Shown piece after piece: positions 31,925-40,772 of a stretch of DNA of 64,000 nucleotides (positions are counted from its first letter, which is position 1; every line of letters begins with the position of its first letter). Source of the stretch: CAYOUV01 sp964407265 (GTDB lineage: Bacteria; Chloroflexota; Anaerolineae; Anaerolineales; Villigracilaceae); the NCBI GenBank assembly GCA_964407265.1, contig CAYOUV010000001.1:62001-126000 (forward strand), in the 5' to 3' direction. The notes under the pieces are model-generated. The model was not told the origin of the DNA. It searched no databases and worked only from the letters and a program-made list of their open reading frames with translations. The position numbers and the translations under genes are program-made.

Positions 31925-32941
31925 ATGACTCGTATCGTAGTAGACGCCATGGGGAGTGACAATTATCCGCAACCGGATGTGGAAGGTGCCTTACTGGCTG
32001 CGCGTGAGTATGGGGTGGAAATCATCTTGGTTGGAGACGAATCAAAGATCAAACCAGTGCTTGATGCGCTGAACCCGGGTGCTTTACCAATCCGTATTGT
32101 CCACGCTCCCGAAATGCTGACCATGGAAGACAAGGGCGAAAAACTGGCTTTCAAAGCCCGCCACAAGGAAGCCCGGAATTCGATGGCCGTGGGGATCGAT
32201 CTGGTTAAAAATGGCGAGGCGGATGCCTTTGTCACCGCAGGCAACACCGGCGCAGCCATGGTCACTGCCCTGTTCCGGCTGGGACGAATGCGCGGGGTGG
32301 ACCGGCCTGCAATAGCGCCTGTCTTCCCGACCGCTACCGGCTCCTGCGTTGTGCTGGACATCGGCGCCAATCCGGATTGCAAACCGGAGAATCTGGCGCA
32401 ATTTGCTATCCTTGGCAGCATTTATGCCGAGAAAGTGCGCGGCGTCGAACATCCCAAAATCGGGCTGGTCTCTAACGGTGAGGAGGAAGGCAAAGGGAAT
32501 GAACTGGTCCGGGCCGCCACACCGCTGTTAAAGGCTGCGGATATAAACTACTACGGCAATGTAGAGGGCAAGGAAGTCATCGGTGGTAAAGTGGACGTGG
32601 CCGTAACCGACGGCTTTGTCGGGAATGTCATGCTGAAGACATCCGAGGCTGTAGCAAAACTTATCGTTGATGAGATCAAAGAGACGATCAAGAACGGTAA
32701 TCTGGCTACCAAAATTGGTGGCCTGCTGGTCAAACCTGCGCTCGGCAGCATTAAAAAGGTGCTTGACCCGAGCGAAGAAGGCGCCGCGCCGTTGTTGGGC
32801 GTCAATGGACTGGTCTTCATCGGCCACGGCCGCTCAGATGCCCTGGCCATTAAAAACGCAGTGCGCGTTGCTAAGAATGCAGCCGAGGCCGGGGTACTCG
32901 ACTCGATGCGCGCTGCCATCGAACACAGTTTGAAAAAATAA
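31925..32941 (+). CDS. plsX: Phosphate acyltransferase PlsX
   Basis: PlsX converts acyl-ACP to acyl-phosphate for phosphatidic acid synthesis with PlsY. The 338-residue protein starts RIVVDAMGSDNYP, the family signature. It has MTMEDKGEKL-like and FVTAGNTGAAM motifs (residues about 60-110), VLDIGANPDCKP near 140 and NGEEEGKGNELV near 180. The plsY and fabD partners are not in the window. A GGGAGG site precedes the ATG. Confidence 0.96.
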   Translation: MTRIVVDAMGSDNYPQPDVEGALLAAREYGVEIILVGDESKIKPVLDALNPGALPIRIVHAPEMLTMEDKGEKLAFKARHKEARNSMAVGIDLVKNGEADAFVTAGNTGAAMVTALFRLGRMRGVDRPAIAPVFPTATGSCVVLDIGANPDCKPENLAQFAILGSIYAEKVRGVEHPKIGLVSNGEEEGKGNELVRAATPLLKAADINYYGNVEGKEVIGGKVDVAVTDGFVGNVMLKTSEAVAKLIVDEIKETIKNGNLATKIGGLLVKPALGSIKKVLDPSEEGAAPLLGVNGLVFIGHGRSDALAIKNAVRVAKNAAEAGVLDSMRAAIEHSLKK

Positions 32942-32959
32942 ATTTATCAGGACAAACAG

Positions 32960-33658
32960 ATGAAAATCATTAAGAACGAAAAACTGATTAAACGCAATTC
33001 TCAGCTTGGTATGATCACCAGCCTGGCTGGCGCGGCCGTACTCGTGGGCGGATTTGTTTTGGGACTTCGCAACCAGACTGCGGAATATGTAACCTGGCTG
33101 TGGACCGCTCTGCTGGTCGGCTTCCTGCTGACCCAGGTTGGTTTCTACTTCACCAATCGCTGGGGACGCAAACCAAGCCTGGACGAACAGATCGATACCG
33201 GCCTCAAAGGCTTGAGTGGCGAGTACAGCATTTACCATTACATGACACCTGCAGATCACGTGCTGGTCGGACCTGCGGGTGTGTGGGTGCTACTGCCCAT
33301 GTACCAAACCGGAACGATCATCTACTCTAAAAACCGATTCCGCCAGAAATCCAGCGGGCTGCTGCACAGCTATATGCGCATCTTTGGGCAAGAGGGGATC
33401 GGTCGCCCTGAGTTGCAAGCTGACGGAGAGATCGGTGGCCTGCAGCGCTATCTGGCAAAAAACATGGGTGAGGATGAAATTCCTGAAATCAAAGCCGCGC
33501 TTGTCTTTACCTCAGACAAAGCGGTCCTGGAAACCGAGGGAGCGCCAATCCCGGCCATGCCGCTCAAGAAGATCAAAGATTATATTCGCAAACAGGCCAA
33601 GGAGATTTCTTTCCCAAAAGCGCAGGCTGAAAAAGTCACAGCCGTTTTACCCGAATAG
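32960..33658 (+). CDS. Two-helix membrane protein with NERD-like region
   Basis: The 232-residue protein has two membrane helices (about residues 18-36 and 45-63) and a cytoplasmic domain. The domain begins LDEQIDTGLKGLSGEYSIYH, then ADHVLVGPAGVWVL, which resembles the start of the NERD (nuclease-related) domain. The usual catalytic E-K/Q segment after that strand is not clear (the text runs into a YQTG stretch), so nuclease activity is doubtful. It follows plsX by 18 bases and is probably co-transcribed. The role is unknown. Confidence 0.55.
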   Translation: MKIIKNEKLIKRNSQLGMITSLAGAAVLVGGFVLGLRNQTAEYVTWLWTALLVGFLLTQVGFYFTNRWGRKPSLDEQIDTGLKGLSGEYSIYHYMTPADHVLVGPAGVWVLLPMYQTGTIIYSKNRFRQKSSGLLHSYMRIFGQEGIGRPELQADGEIGGLQRYLAKNMGEDEIPEIKAALVFTSDKAVLETEGAPIPAMPLKKIKDYIRKQAKEISFPKAQAEKVTAVLPE

Positions 33659-33664
33659 ACTGGG

Positions 33665-33756
33665 AATGTCACTGCGCAGGCGTAGACCGCCTGGAGCAAT
33701 TTCACGCAAGACGCGACTTGAGATTGCTTTGCTCGTTTAGAGCGTGCAGTGACATT
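33665..33756. other. Candidate structured element: long inverted repeat with internal hairpins
   Basis: Outer arms AATGTCACTGC (33665-33675) and GCAGTGACATT (33746-33756) are perfectly complementary over 11 bases. Between them lie CAGGCG-TAGAC-CGCCTG, a GCAAT...ATTGC pair enclosing CGC-rich sequence, and GCTC-GTTTA-GAGC, so the 92 bases can fold as a cloverleaf. There is no coding frame. It may be a structured RNA, a small mobile repeat or a terminator. It lies just upstream of the dinG promoter region. Confidence 0.5.
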
Positions 33757-33786
33757 TGTGTTTACATGGTACACTTGTTCTATAAT
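33756..33786 (+). promoter_or_regulatory. Putative dinG promoter
   Basis: A perfect TATAAT at 33781-33786 has TTGTGT 19 bases upstream (33756-33761) or TTTACA at a too-short 14 bases. The start codon is at 33862. The -10 is good and the -35 uncertain. Confidence 0.4.
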
Positions 33787-33861
33787 TTGCCAACATAAAT
33801 GTATTCCATCTTCGAGAGAATTTAGAAACATGACCATTCAAACTTTGGGCGCAAGACGCCC

Positions 33862-36678
33862 ATGACCGCCATCGTCGCCGTAGATATCGAAACCACCGGC
33901 CTGGATCCCGAGCGCGACGTCATCATTGAGATCGGTGCAGTCCGCTTCAACGGGCCACGCGTCGAGGCCGAATGGACGACACTGGTCAACCCCGGTCGCC
34001 ATATCCCCGAATTCATCAGCAACCTGACGGGAATCAGCGACGAGATGGTCCGGCAGGCACCACAGCTGGCCGATACCTTACCCGAGCTGGAAGCCTTCGC
34101 CGGGACCCTGCCGGTCGTCGGCCACAACGTACGTTTTGACCTGGGTTTCCTGCAAAGAGCCGGCCTGTTCGCATACAACGAGGTGATCGACACCTACGAA
34201 CTGGCTGCGGTACTGCTGCCCTCCGCCAGCCGATACAACCTGGGCGCGCTCGGCCAACTGCTGGGCGTCCCGCCCCATGTTACGCACCGCGCCCTGGACG
34301 ATGCCCACACCACACATGCCGTACTCGAGCGCCTGCAGCAGCGCGCCCGCGAACTGCCACTCGACCTGCTGGCCGAGATCGTACGCTTGTCCGAGCCGCT
34401 GGAGTGGGATGCGTCCTGGGTCTTCCAACAGGTACTGCGTGCCCGCTCGCACGAGGGCGTAAAGGCCAAAAAAGTGCGTGGCGGATCGCCTGAAGCCCTG
34501 ACCGGAACCACCGAGAAGAACATTCCCCCGCTCCAGCCCGTTTCCGAACCGATGAGCCTGGACCCGGAAGAAATCGCCTCAATCCTGGAATACGGCGGAC
34601 AGTTTTCGCAGTATTTTGAAGCCTTCGAGCAGCGACCGGAACAGGTGGAAATGCTCAAAGTCGTGACCGAGGCCTTATCAACCGGACGCCACTTGATGGT
34701 TGAGGCGGGAACCGGGGTGGGCAAGTCCTTCGCCTACCTCATCCCGGCCGCCTTATTTGCGGTTCAGAACAACACGCGCGTGATCGTCTCCACCAACACC
34801 ATCAACCTGCAGGATCAGCTGATTAAAAAAGACATTCCCGACCTGCGTGCCGCGATTGGCCTGGACGGCAGTCAACCAGAATTACCGGAATTACGCGCCA
34901 GCGTGCTCAAGGGTCGCTCGAATTACTTATGCCCGCGCCGCCTGGATTTCATGCGCCACCACAGCCCGGCGACCAAAGAAGAAATGCGCGTGTTGGCCAA
35001 GGTGCTGGTCTGGCAGTTGGAGAACCCCAGCGGCGACCGCAACGAAATCAATCTGACCGGTCCAGCCGAACGGGACGTCTGGACGCGCATCTCAGCCGAG
35101 GATGATGCTTGCGGCGGCGAGACCTGCGTCAAGCGTACGGGCGGTGCCTGCGCTTTTTATCGCGCCCGACAGGCAGCCCAGACCGCGCACATCCTGATCG
35201 TCAATCACGCTCTGCTGCTGTCAGACGTAGCCAGTGGCAGTCACGTGCTGCCGGCATACGATTATCTGATCGTGGACGAAGCCCATCACCTGGAATCAGC
35301 CACCACCAGCGCCCTGTCCTTTCGCCTGACGCAATTCGACCTGGAGCGTATGCTGCGCGAGGTCGGCGGTTCCTCATCCGGCGTGCTGGGCCGCCTGCTG
35401 ATGGAGACCAGCGAGGCCTTGCGCCCGTCCGAACAGGCGCTGTTGGCGCAGCAGGTCAAACGCGCGACCGACATGGCCTTCCGCCTGGAGCAACTGGCAC
35501 GCGAGTTCTTCGTGATCCTGGGCGAATTCGTTGCCTTCCAGCGCGAGGGGCAGCCGCCCAGCAATTACGCCTGGCAGGAACGCATCCTGCCTTCTACACG
35601 GACACTGCCCGGCTGGGAGGATGTCGAAATGGCCTGGGACCAGACGGGTGAAACCCTGGCACTGCTGCTCAACACCCTGTCCGAACTCTACAAAGAAGCC
35701 TCCAGCCTGTACGCTGATGGGCTCGAAACGATCGAAGACTCGATGAGCGATCTTAGCAACATCTACCGCCGCCTGAGCGAGGCCGAGGCCAACATCCGCG
35801 GCATGATCGCCGAGCCGTCCGAAGCGCAAATCTATTGGATCGAGGTCAAGCCGAACAATAATTCACTATCCCTCAATTCAGCACCATTGCGGGTCGGGCC
35901 ACTGATCCAGAAATACCTGTGGCATGAGAAAGCCAGCGTGATCCTGACCTCCGCCACGCTGACCACCCACGGCTCGTTCGATTACATGCGCAATGCACTG
36001 AGCGCCGAGGAAGCCGATGAGATCGCGCTCGGATCGCCCTTCGATTATGAAAGCTCCACGCTGCTGTTCCTGCCGACCGACATCCCCGAGCCGAACGCCC
36101 GCGGATACCAGCAGGCCGTGGACCGCAGCCTGGTACAGTTGTGTTCCGCCAGCGGCGGGCGGGCGCTGGTGCTGTTCACATCTTACGCCCAACTCAAGCG
36201 CAGTTCGCAGGCTATCAGCGGTCCGCTGTCACAACAGGGTATTTATGTCTACCAACAGGGCGAGGGAGCTTCACCGAACACACTGCTCGAATCTTTCAAA
36301 GCCACCGAACGGGCGGTGCTGCTCGGCACACGTTCCTTTTGGGAGGGCGTGGACGTGCCCGGGGATGCCCTGTCTGTTTTAGCAATTGTCAAGCTGCCCT
36401 TCGATGTGCCCTCTGACCCGCTGATCGCGGCCCGCTCCGAAACCTACGAGGATCCCTTCGGTGAATATTACCTGCCCGAAGCCATCCTGAAATTCCGCCA
36501 GGGCTTCGGACGCCTGATCCGCACGCAATCCGACCGCGGCGTGGTAGTGATCTACGACAAACGCGTTATGACCAAGCAGTACGGGCGCTATTTCATCGAA
36601 TCGCTACCGCAGTGCACCTTGCGGCAAGGCTTGCTGGGACAGCTGCCCAAGCTGGCAGGTCAATGGCTTGGGGTGTAA
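33862..36678 (+). CDS. dinG: DinG-family helicase with N-terminal 3'-5' exonuclease domain
   Basis: The 938-residue protein joins a DnaQ-like exonuclease (DIETTGLDP at about residues 8-16, HNVRFDLGFL near 86, and HRALDDAHTTH near 140, the DEDD set) to an XPD/DinG superfamily 2 helicase. Helicase motifs are EAGTGVGKSFAYLIP (about 283), VDEAHHLE (about 472), SFWEGVDVPG (about 828) and QGFGRLIR (about 877). Cysteines in NYLCPRR, DDACGGETC and GGACAF (about 355-430) are placed like the Fe-S cluster ligands of XPD/DinG. The exonuclease fusion is the Gram-positive/Chloroflexota type. It acts in DNA repair and R-loop or flap processing. No Shine-Dalgarno is clear; a small GGGCG/CGCCC hairpin abuts the ATG. 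Confidence 0.92.
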   Translation: MTAIVAVDIETTGLDPERDVIIEIGAVRFNGPRVEAEWTTLVNPGRHIPEFISNLTGISDEMVRQAPQLADTLPELEAFAGTLPVVGHNVRFDLGFLQRAGLFAYNEVIDTYELAAVLLPSASRYNLGALGQLLGVPPHVTHRALDDAHTTHAVLERLQQRARELPLDLLAEIVRLSEPLEWDASWVFQQVLRARSHEGVKAKKVRGGSPEALTGTTEKNIPPLQPVSEPMSLDPEEIASILEYGGQFSQYFEAFEQRPEQVEMLKVVTEALSTGRHLMVEAGTGVGKSFAYLIPAALFAVQNNTRVIVSTNTINLQDQLIKKDIPDLRAAIGLDGSQPELPELRASVLKGRSNYLCPRRLDFMRHHSPATKEEMRVLAKVLVWQLENPSGDRNEINLTGPAERDVWTRISAEDDACGGETCVKRTGGACAFYRARQAAQTAHILIVNHALLLSDVASGSHVLPAYDYLIVDEAHHLESATTSALSFRLTQFDLERMLREVGGSSSGVLGRLLMETSEALRPSEQALLAQQVKRATDMAFRLEQLAREFFVILGEFVAFQREGQPPSNYAWQERILPSTRTLPGWEDVEMAWDQTGETLALLLNTLSELYKEASSLYADGLETIEDSMSDLSNIYRRLSEAEANIRGMIAEPSEAQIYWIEVKPNNNSLSLNSAPLRVGPLIQKYLWHEKASVILTSATLTTHGSFDYMRNALSAEEADEIALGSPFDYESSTLLFLPTDIPEPNARGYQQAVDRSLVQLCSASGGRALVLFTSYAQLKRSSQAISGPLSQQGIYVYQQGEGASPNTLLESFKATERAVLLGTRSFWEGVDVPGDALSVLAIVKLPFDVPSDPLIAARSETYEDPFGEYYLPEAILKFRQGFGRLIRTQSDRGVVVIYDKRVMTKQYGRYFIESLPQCTLRQGLLGQLPKLAGQWLGV

Positions 36679-36685
36679 AGAATCC

Positions 36686-36719
36686 AAAAAATCGGCGACT
36701 GATCAGTCGCCGATTTTTT
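36686..36719. terminator. Bidirectional terminator between dinG and the SCP2/fad operon
   Basis: A perfect 34-base palindrome with arms AAAAAATCGGCGACTGA is flanked by A and T runs, suiting both convergent transcripts. Confidence 0.93.
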
Positions 36720-36739
36720 CTTCCGAATAACGAACTTCC

Positions 36740-37066
36740 TTAGCGAATCTTGAACATCTGGGTCAGCTTCATGGCCAGGTTCAGGTCGCCGGCCAGTTTA
36801 AGCTTGCCCTGCATGAAAGCCTGCATGCCGTCCAATTCACCGGTGAAGATCTTGACGTAGTCGCTGGAGTCGGCGGTCAGGGTCATCTTGGGGGCTTCGT
36901 GCACGCCCTGCTTGACCTCGACCTTGTCGTCTTTGATGGCAGCATACCAATCACCGGGTTCGTCGCCGGTAAATTTGAACTGGATGACCGCATCCAGGCC
37001 GGGGGCTTTCTCCGGCAGGAATGCGCCGGGCATCTTGGACATTAAATCTGAAATCGTGAGTGGCAT
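36740..37066 (-). CDS. SCP2 sterol-binding domain protein, last gene of the fad operon
   Basis: The 108-residue single SCP2 domain carries VIQFKFTGDEPGDWYAAIKD and FTGELDGMQAFMQGKLKLAG, the hydrophobic-ligand fold pattern (GxLDGMQAFMxGKLKLxGD). It probably carries or buffers fatty acids or acyl-CoA for the enzymes encoded upstream. It lies 34 bases after the thiolase gene with a clear GGAG site. Confidence 0.88.
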   Translation of the reverse strand: MPLTISDLMSKMPGAFLPEKAPGLDAVIQFKFTGDEPGDWYAAIKDDKVEVKQGVHEAPKMTLTADSSDYVKIFTGELDGMQAFMQGKLKLAGDLNLAMKLTQMFKIR

Positions 37067-37100
37067 TTTATCGTCTCCTTATCTGATGGGGTCCGGATGA

Positions 37101-38288
37101 TCAATTTTGCAGGTTTTCAAATACCGCCGCAGCGCCCATGCCGCCGCCGATGCACATGGTCACCATGCCATATTTGGACTTGCGGCGGCCCATCTCGTAC
37201 AAGGCTTGCGTGGTCAGCTTGGCACCGGTGCAGCCCAACGGATGACCCAGGGCAATCGCCCCGCCGTTGACGTTAACCTTCTCCTGGTCGAGTTCCAGCG
37301 TGCGCAGCACCGCCAAAGACTGGGCTGCGAAGGCTTCGTTGAGCTCAAACAGATCGATCTCGTCCTGTTTGAGCCCGGCTTTCTTGAGTGCCTTGGGGAT
37401 GGCAACCACCGGGCCAATGCCCATCAATTCGGGTTCGACGCCGCCGACTGCGAAGGCGACAAAGCGCGCCAACGGCTTCAGGCCCAGCTTGGCAGCCTTC
37501 TCCGCCGACATGATCACCACGCCCGCTGCGCCGTCCGACATCTGGGACGAATTGCCAGCCGTGGCCGTGCCACCTTCCTTGAAAGCCGGTTTGAGCTTGG
37601 CCAGCGCTTCCAGGCTGGTATCGCCCCGCGGACCCTCGTCACGCTTGAAGGTAAACGTCCGCGTGACCTGCTTCTCATCCTCGTCCAGTTCAACAATCTC
37701 GACCTCAAGCGGTACCAGTTCCGGATCAAACAAGCCTGAATCCACCGCCTTGGCGGCCTTCAGGTTGGAATTCAACGCAAAAACGTCCTGGTCTTCGCGG
37801 GTGACCTTGTACTTTGCCGCTACATTTTCAGCTGTCAAACCCATGTTGGTATAGTAGCGTGGCAAATCCTGGGCGAAATATGGATTAGGCGAAAACTTAT
37901 ATCCCGCCATCGGCACCATGGACATTGATTCAGCGCCACCTGCGATGGCTACCTCAATATCACCGGCCATGATCGCGTATGCCGCATGGGCGATACTTTG
38001 GACACCCGATGAGCAATAGCGGTTGATGGTCTCGCCGGGAACTGAGGTCGGCAGGCCTGCGCGCAGCGCCACCATGCGGGCCATGTTCATGCCCTGTTCG
38101 CCTTCCGGGAAGGCACAACCCAAAACCACATCATCGATCTCGGCCGGATCGAGGTTCGGTGTACGCTTGAGCAGTTCCTTGACCACACTGGCCGCCATCT
38201 CGTCTGGCCTGACCGTGACCAAAGAGCCTCGCTTGGCTTTGCCAACCGGGGTGCGTACCGCACTTACAATTACAGCTTCTCTAGTCAT
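37101..38288 (-). CDS. fadA: Acetyl-CoA acyltransferase (thiolase)
   Basis: It performs the thiolytic step of beta-oxidation. The 395-residue protein has the nucleophile Cys in NRYCSSGVQSIAHA (about residue 89-91), the HPLGCTGAK motif with the general-base His (about 350), and CIGGGMGAA at the C-terminus with the second catalytic Cys. The N-terminus (REAVIVSAVRTPVGKAKRG) fits the family. It follows the fadB-like gene by 10 bases. A biosynthetic acetyl-CoA acetyltransferase is possible but the operon favours degradation. Confidence 0.93.
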   Translation of the reverse strand: MTREAVIVSAVRTPVGKAKRGSLVTVRPDEMAASVVKELLKRTPNLDPAEIDDVVLGCAFPEGEQGMNMARMVALRAGLPTSVPGETINRYCSSGVQSIAHAAYAIMAGDIEVAIAGGAESMSMVPMAGYKFSPNPYFAQDLPRYYTNMGLTAENVAAKYKVTREDQDVFALNSNLKAAKAVDSGLFDPELVPLEVEIVELDEDEKQVTRTFTFKRDEGPRGDTSLEALAKLKPAFKEGGTATAGNSSQMSDGAAGVVIMSAEKAAKLGLKPLARFVAFAVGGVEPELMGIGPVVAIPKALKKAGLKQDEIDLFELNEAFAAQSLAVLRTLELDQEKVNVNGGAIALGHPLGCTGAKLTTQALYEMGRRKSKYGMVTMCIGGGMGAAAVFENLQN

Positions 38289-38298
38289 CTCATACCTC

Positions 38299-40695
38299 CT
38301 AGTTGCGCAACGGTTTGCCGGTGTTCAGCAGGGACCACATACGTGCCTGAGTCTTCTCCTCGCCACACAGCGACAGGAATGCTTCACGCTCCAGGTCGAG
38401 GATGTATTGTTCGCTGACCCAGGCCGGCTTGGTCAAACCGCCACCGCTCATCACATAAGCCAGTTTTTGAGCAATCTGCAAATCGTATTCGCTGATGTAG
38501 CCGCCGGCTTCGAAGGACCAGGCGCCGACTTGCAACGCACCCAGCATGTCACGCCCGGCAGCGTAGATTTTCTCAGGTGCCGGCGGATGATAGCCGCTGG
38601 CCACCAGGTGCAACACTTCCTTTTTAGCTTCAGCCAGCAAATGACCGCGATTCATCACGACCCGATCGCACCCACCCAAAATTCCCATCTGGCGGGCTTC
38701 TTCGGCGCTGGTTGCCACCTTGGCCTGCCCGATCTGCAAAAATGCGCGCTGCAAGAAGGGCAGGACTTCAGCGTCCGGCGTTTTCATGGGCGGGTTGATG
38801 ACCCGACGCATGATCTCCTTCGTACCACCGCCCGCCGGGATGACACCCGCACCCAGTTCAACCAGGCCAATGTATGTTTCAAGCGAGGCAACCACACGCG
38901 AAGCGTGCATGGTCACTTCGCAGCCGCCGCCCAGAGCCATCCCAGCCGGGGCGACCACGATTGGCTTTGGCGAGTAGCGCATACGCATGTTCAGGTTTTG
39001 CAGCTTGAGGACTGCCTGGTCGAGCGTATCCCACATTGCTTGTTGGGCCGCGACCACTACCATGAAGAGATTGGCACCTGCGCTGAAATTATCCGCTTCA
39101 TTCCCAATCACCAGGCCGTCAAAATCGGTCTCAGTACGGTTCAGGGCCTCAGTCACGACCTCAAAGATATCATCATCGAGGGCGTTCATTTTAGTGTGGA
39201 ACTCTACCAGCCCCACGCCATCACCAATGTCATATAACGAGGCACCTGCGTTCTCGCTGATGGTTTTCTTGGAGGCTTTCAACTCCGAGAGCAGCACCAG
39301 GCCGGGGGTAAACGCGATCTTGGTGTATTTCTTCTGGGTGACGTCATAGACACCGATCTTGCTCTTACCGGAGTATTGATAGAAGGTTTTATTTCCAGCC
39401 TTGAGCATGTCTTCCACCCAGGCAGCAGGAGCGTAACCTGCGGCTTTCATCTGTTCGACCACCTCTTTTACGCCCAGCATGTCCCAGGTCTCGAATGGAC
39501 CCGCTGCGTGCCCAAAACCCCAGGTGATGGCATCATCAATCGGTTTGCCGGTGTCAGCCACTTCCGGCAATAGCACCGAAGCATATTGAAAACCCTGATA
39601 GGTCAAGGCTTTGACCAGCTCCGCAGCTTTATCGCTCTCGGCCAGCAGCGCTTTTAGACGCTCGCCCAGGTCTTCGATATCCTTGACTTTGCCGATTGAA
39701 TCAAAACGCGGTTTCTCAGACGGGGTATGCTCGAGTGTTTTCAGGTCTAATGACCAGAATTCTTTCTTGCCGCCCTCGCCCTTGACCTGCTTGTAAAAAC
39801 CGACCTTGGTCTTGTTGCCGAGCCAGCCACGTTCGACCATGGTGGCTATCAACTGATTAGGCGCTTCGGCTGTCAGATATGGCATCGCGTATTTATCATG
39901 CGGGATCGCCGGGGTCAGATTCTTGCCGACATGCTCCCAGACATCGATGCCGACCAGGTCAATCAGCCGGAAGGTTGCCGTCCTGGGACGTCCCATGAGC
40001 GGACCGGTGATGGCATCCACTTCATCGACGGTGTACCCGTGCTTGAGGATGTAATCCAGCGCAAAAGCACCTGTGCCAAAAGCAACACGATTGCCGATGA
40101 AGTTGGGTGTGTCCTTGCACAGGACAGTTCCCTTCCCCAGCCGGTACTCGCCAAAATGCCTGACAAATTCGATCACTTCCGGCAAAGTATCCGCGGTGGG
40201 AATGACCTCGAGCAGCTTTAAGTAGCGCGGTGGGTTGAAGAAGTGCATACCCAGGAAGTGCTGCCTGAAACTCTCCGAGCGGCCCTCAGCAATATCCTTG
40301 ACCGGGATCCCGGAAGTGTTGGTGGCAACGATGGAAGTCGGTTTGCGGACCTTGTCAATCCGCGCCATCAGACCCTGCTTGATCTTCAGGTTTTCGATGA
40401 TGACTTCCAGGATGAAGTCCGCTTCCGCCACTACCTCAAAATCGTCTTCCAGGTTGCCGGCTTGAACCAGCGTAAACTGGTCGGACGAGGCGAACGAAGC
40501 CGGGCGGGATTTTCTAGCCGCCTCCAGACCAGCGTTGACAATCTTGTTGCGGGCAGCCTTATCCCCCGCCGGGGCTCCCTTTGGAAGGATATCCAGCAGA
40601 GTTACAGGGATGCCGGCGTTGGCCAGATGGGCCGCTAACGCCGCACCCATTGTCCCTGCCCCCACCACCACAGCTTTTTGAATGTGGTATTTCAT
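38299..40695 (-). CDS. 3-hydroxyacyl-CoA dehydrogenase/enoyl-CoA hydratase (FadN-type)
   Basis: The 798-residue bifunctional beta-oxidation enzyme has the dehydrogenase first (VVVGAGTMGAALAAHLANAG at about residues 9-28; GMHFFNPP near 147) and the hydratase/crotonase domain at the C-terminal side (SAGANLFMVVVAA near 555; MALGGGCEVTMHAS near 600; the second oxyanion-Glu region ELGAGVIPAGGG near 627). This order is the FadN type, opposite to E. coli FadB. ATG 40695 with GGAGAGG is preferred to the longer frame from 40764. It forms an operon with thiolase downstream and acyl-CoA dehydrogenases upstream. Confidence 0.92.
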   Translation of the reverse strand: MKYHIQKAVVVGAGTMGAALAAHLANAGIPVTLLDILPKGAPAGDKAARNKIVNAGLEAARKSRPASFASSDQFTLVQAGNLEDDFEVVAEADFILEVIIENLKIKQGLMARIDKVRKPTSIVATNTSGIPVKDIAEGRSESFRQHFLGMHFFNPPRYLKLLEVIPTADTLPEVIEFVRHFGEYRLGKGTVLCKDTPNFIGNRVAFGTGAFALDYILKHGYTVDEVDAITGPLMGRPRTATFRLIDLVGIDVWEHVGKNLTPAIPHDKYAMPYLTAEAPNQLIATMVERGWLGNKTKVGFYKQVKGEGGKKEFWSLDLKTLEHTPSEKPRFDSIGKVKDIEDLGERLKALLAESDKAAELVKALTYQGFQYASVLLPEVADTGKPIDDAITWGFGHAAGPFETWDMLGVKEVVEQMKAAGYAPAAWVEDMLKAGNKTFYQYSGKSKIGVYDVTQKKYTKIAFTPGLVLLSELKASKKTISENAGASLYDIGDGVGLVEFHTKMNALDDDIFEVVTEALNRTETDFDGLVIGNEADNFSAGANLFMVVVAAQQAMWDTLDQAVLKLQNLNMRMRYSPKPIVVAPAGMALGGGCEVTMHASRVVASLETYIGLVELGAGVIPAGGGTKEIMRRVINPPMKTPDAEVLPFLQRAFLQIGQAKVATSAEEARQMGILGGCDRVVMNRGHLLAEAKKEVLHLVASGYHPPAPEKIYAAGRDMLGALQVGAWSFEAGGYISEYDLQIAQKLAYVMSGGGLTKPAWVSEQYILDLEREAFLSLCGEEKTQARMWSLLNTGKPLRN

Positions 40696-40772
40696 GTTTC
40701 CTCTCCTTCGAATGGGAAACCGGCATCCGGCAACAAATCTCGAATTCCGGATAACGATTCCCAAGTCCTCAT

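Noticed and set aside
33845..33859. Small GGGCG/CGCCC hairpin directly before the dinG start codon
   Set aside because: The stem is only five bases; it may affect translation, but nothing else supports a regulatory element.
38023..39237. A 404-codon open frame on the plus strand
   Set aside because: It is antisense to the thiolase and FadN-type genes and reflects codon bias of GC-rich sequence.
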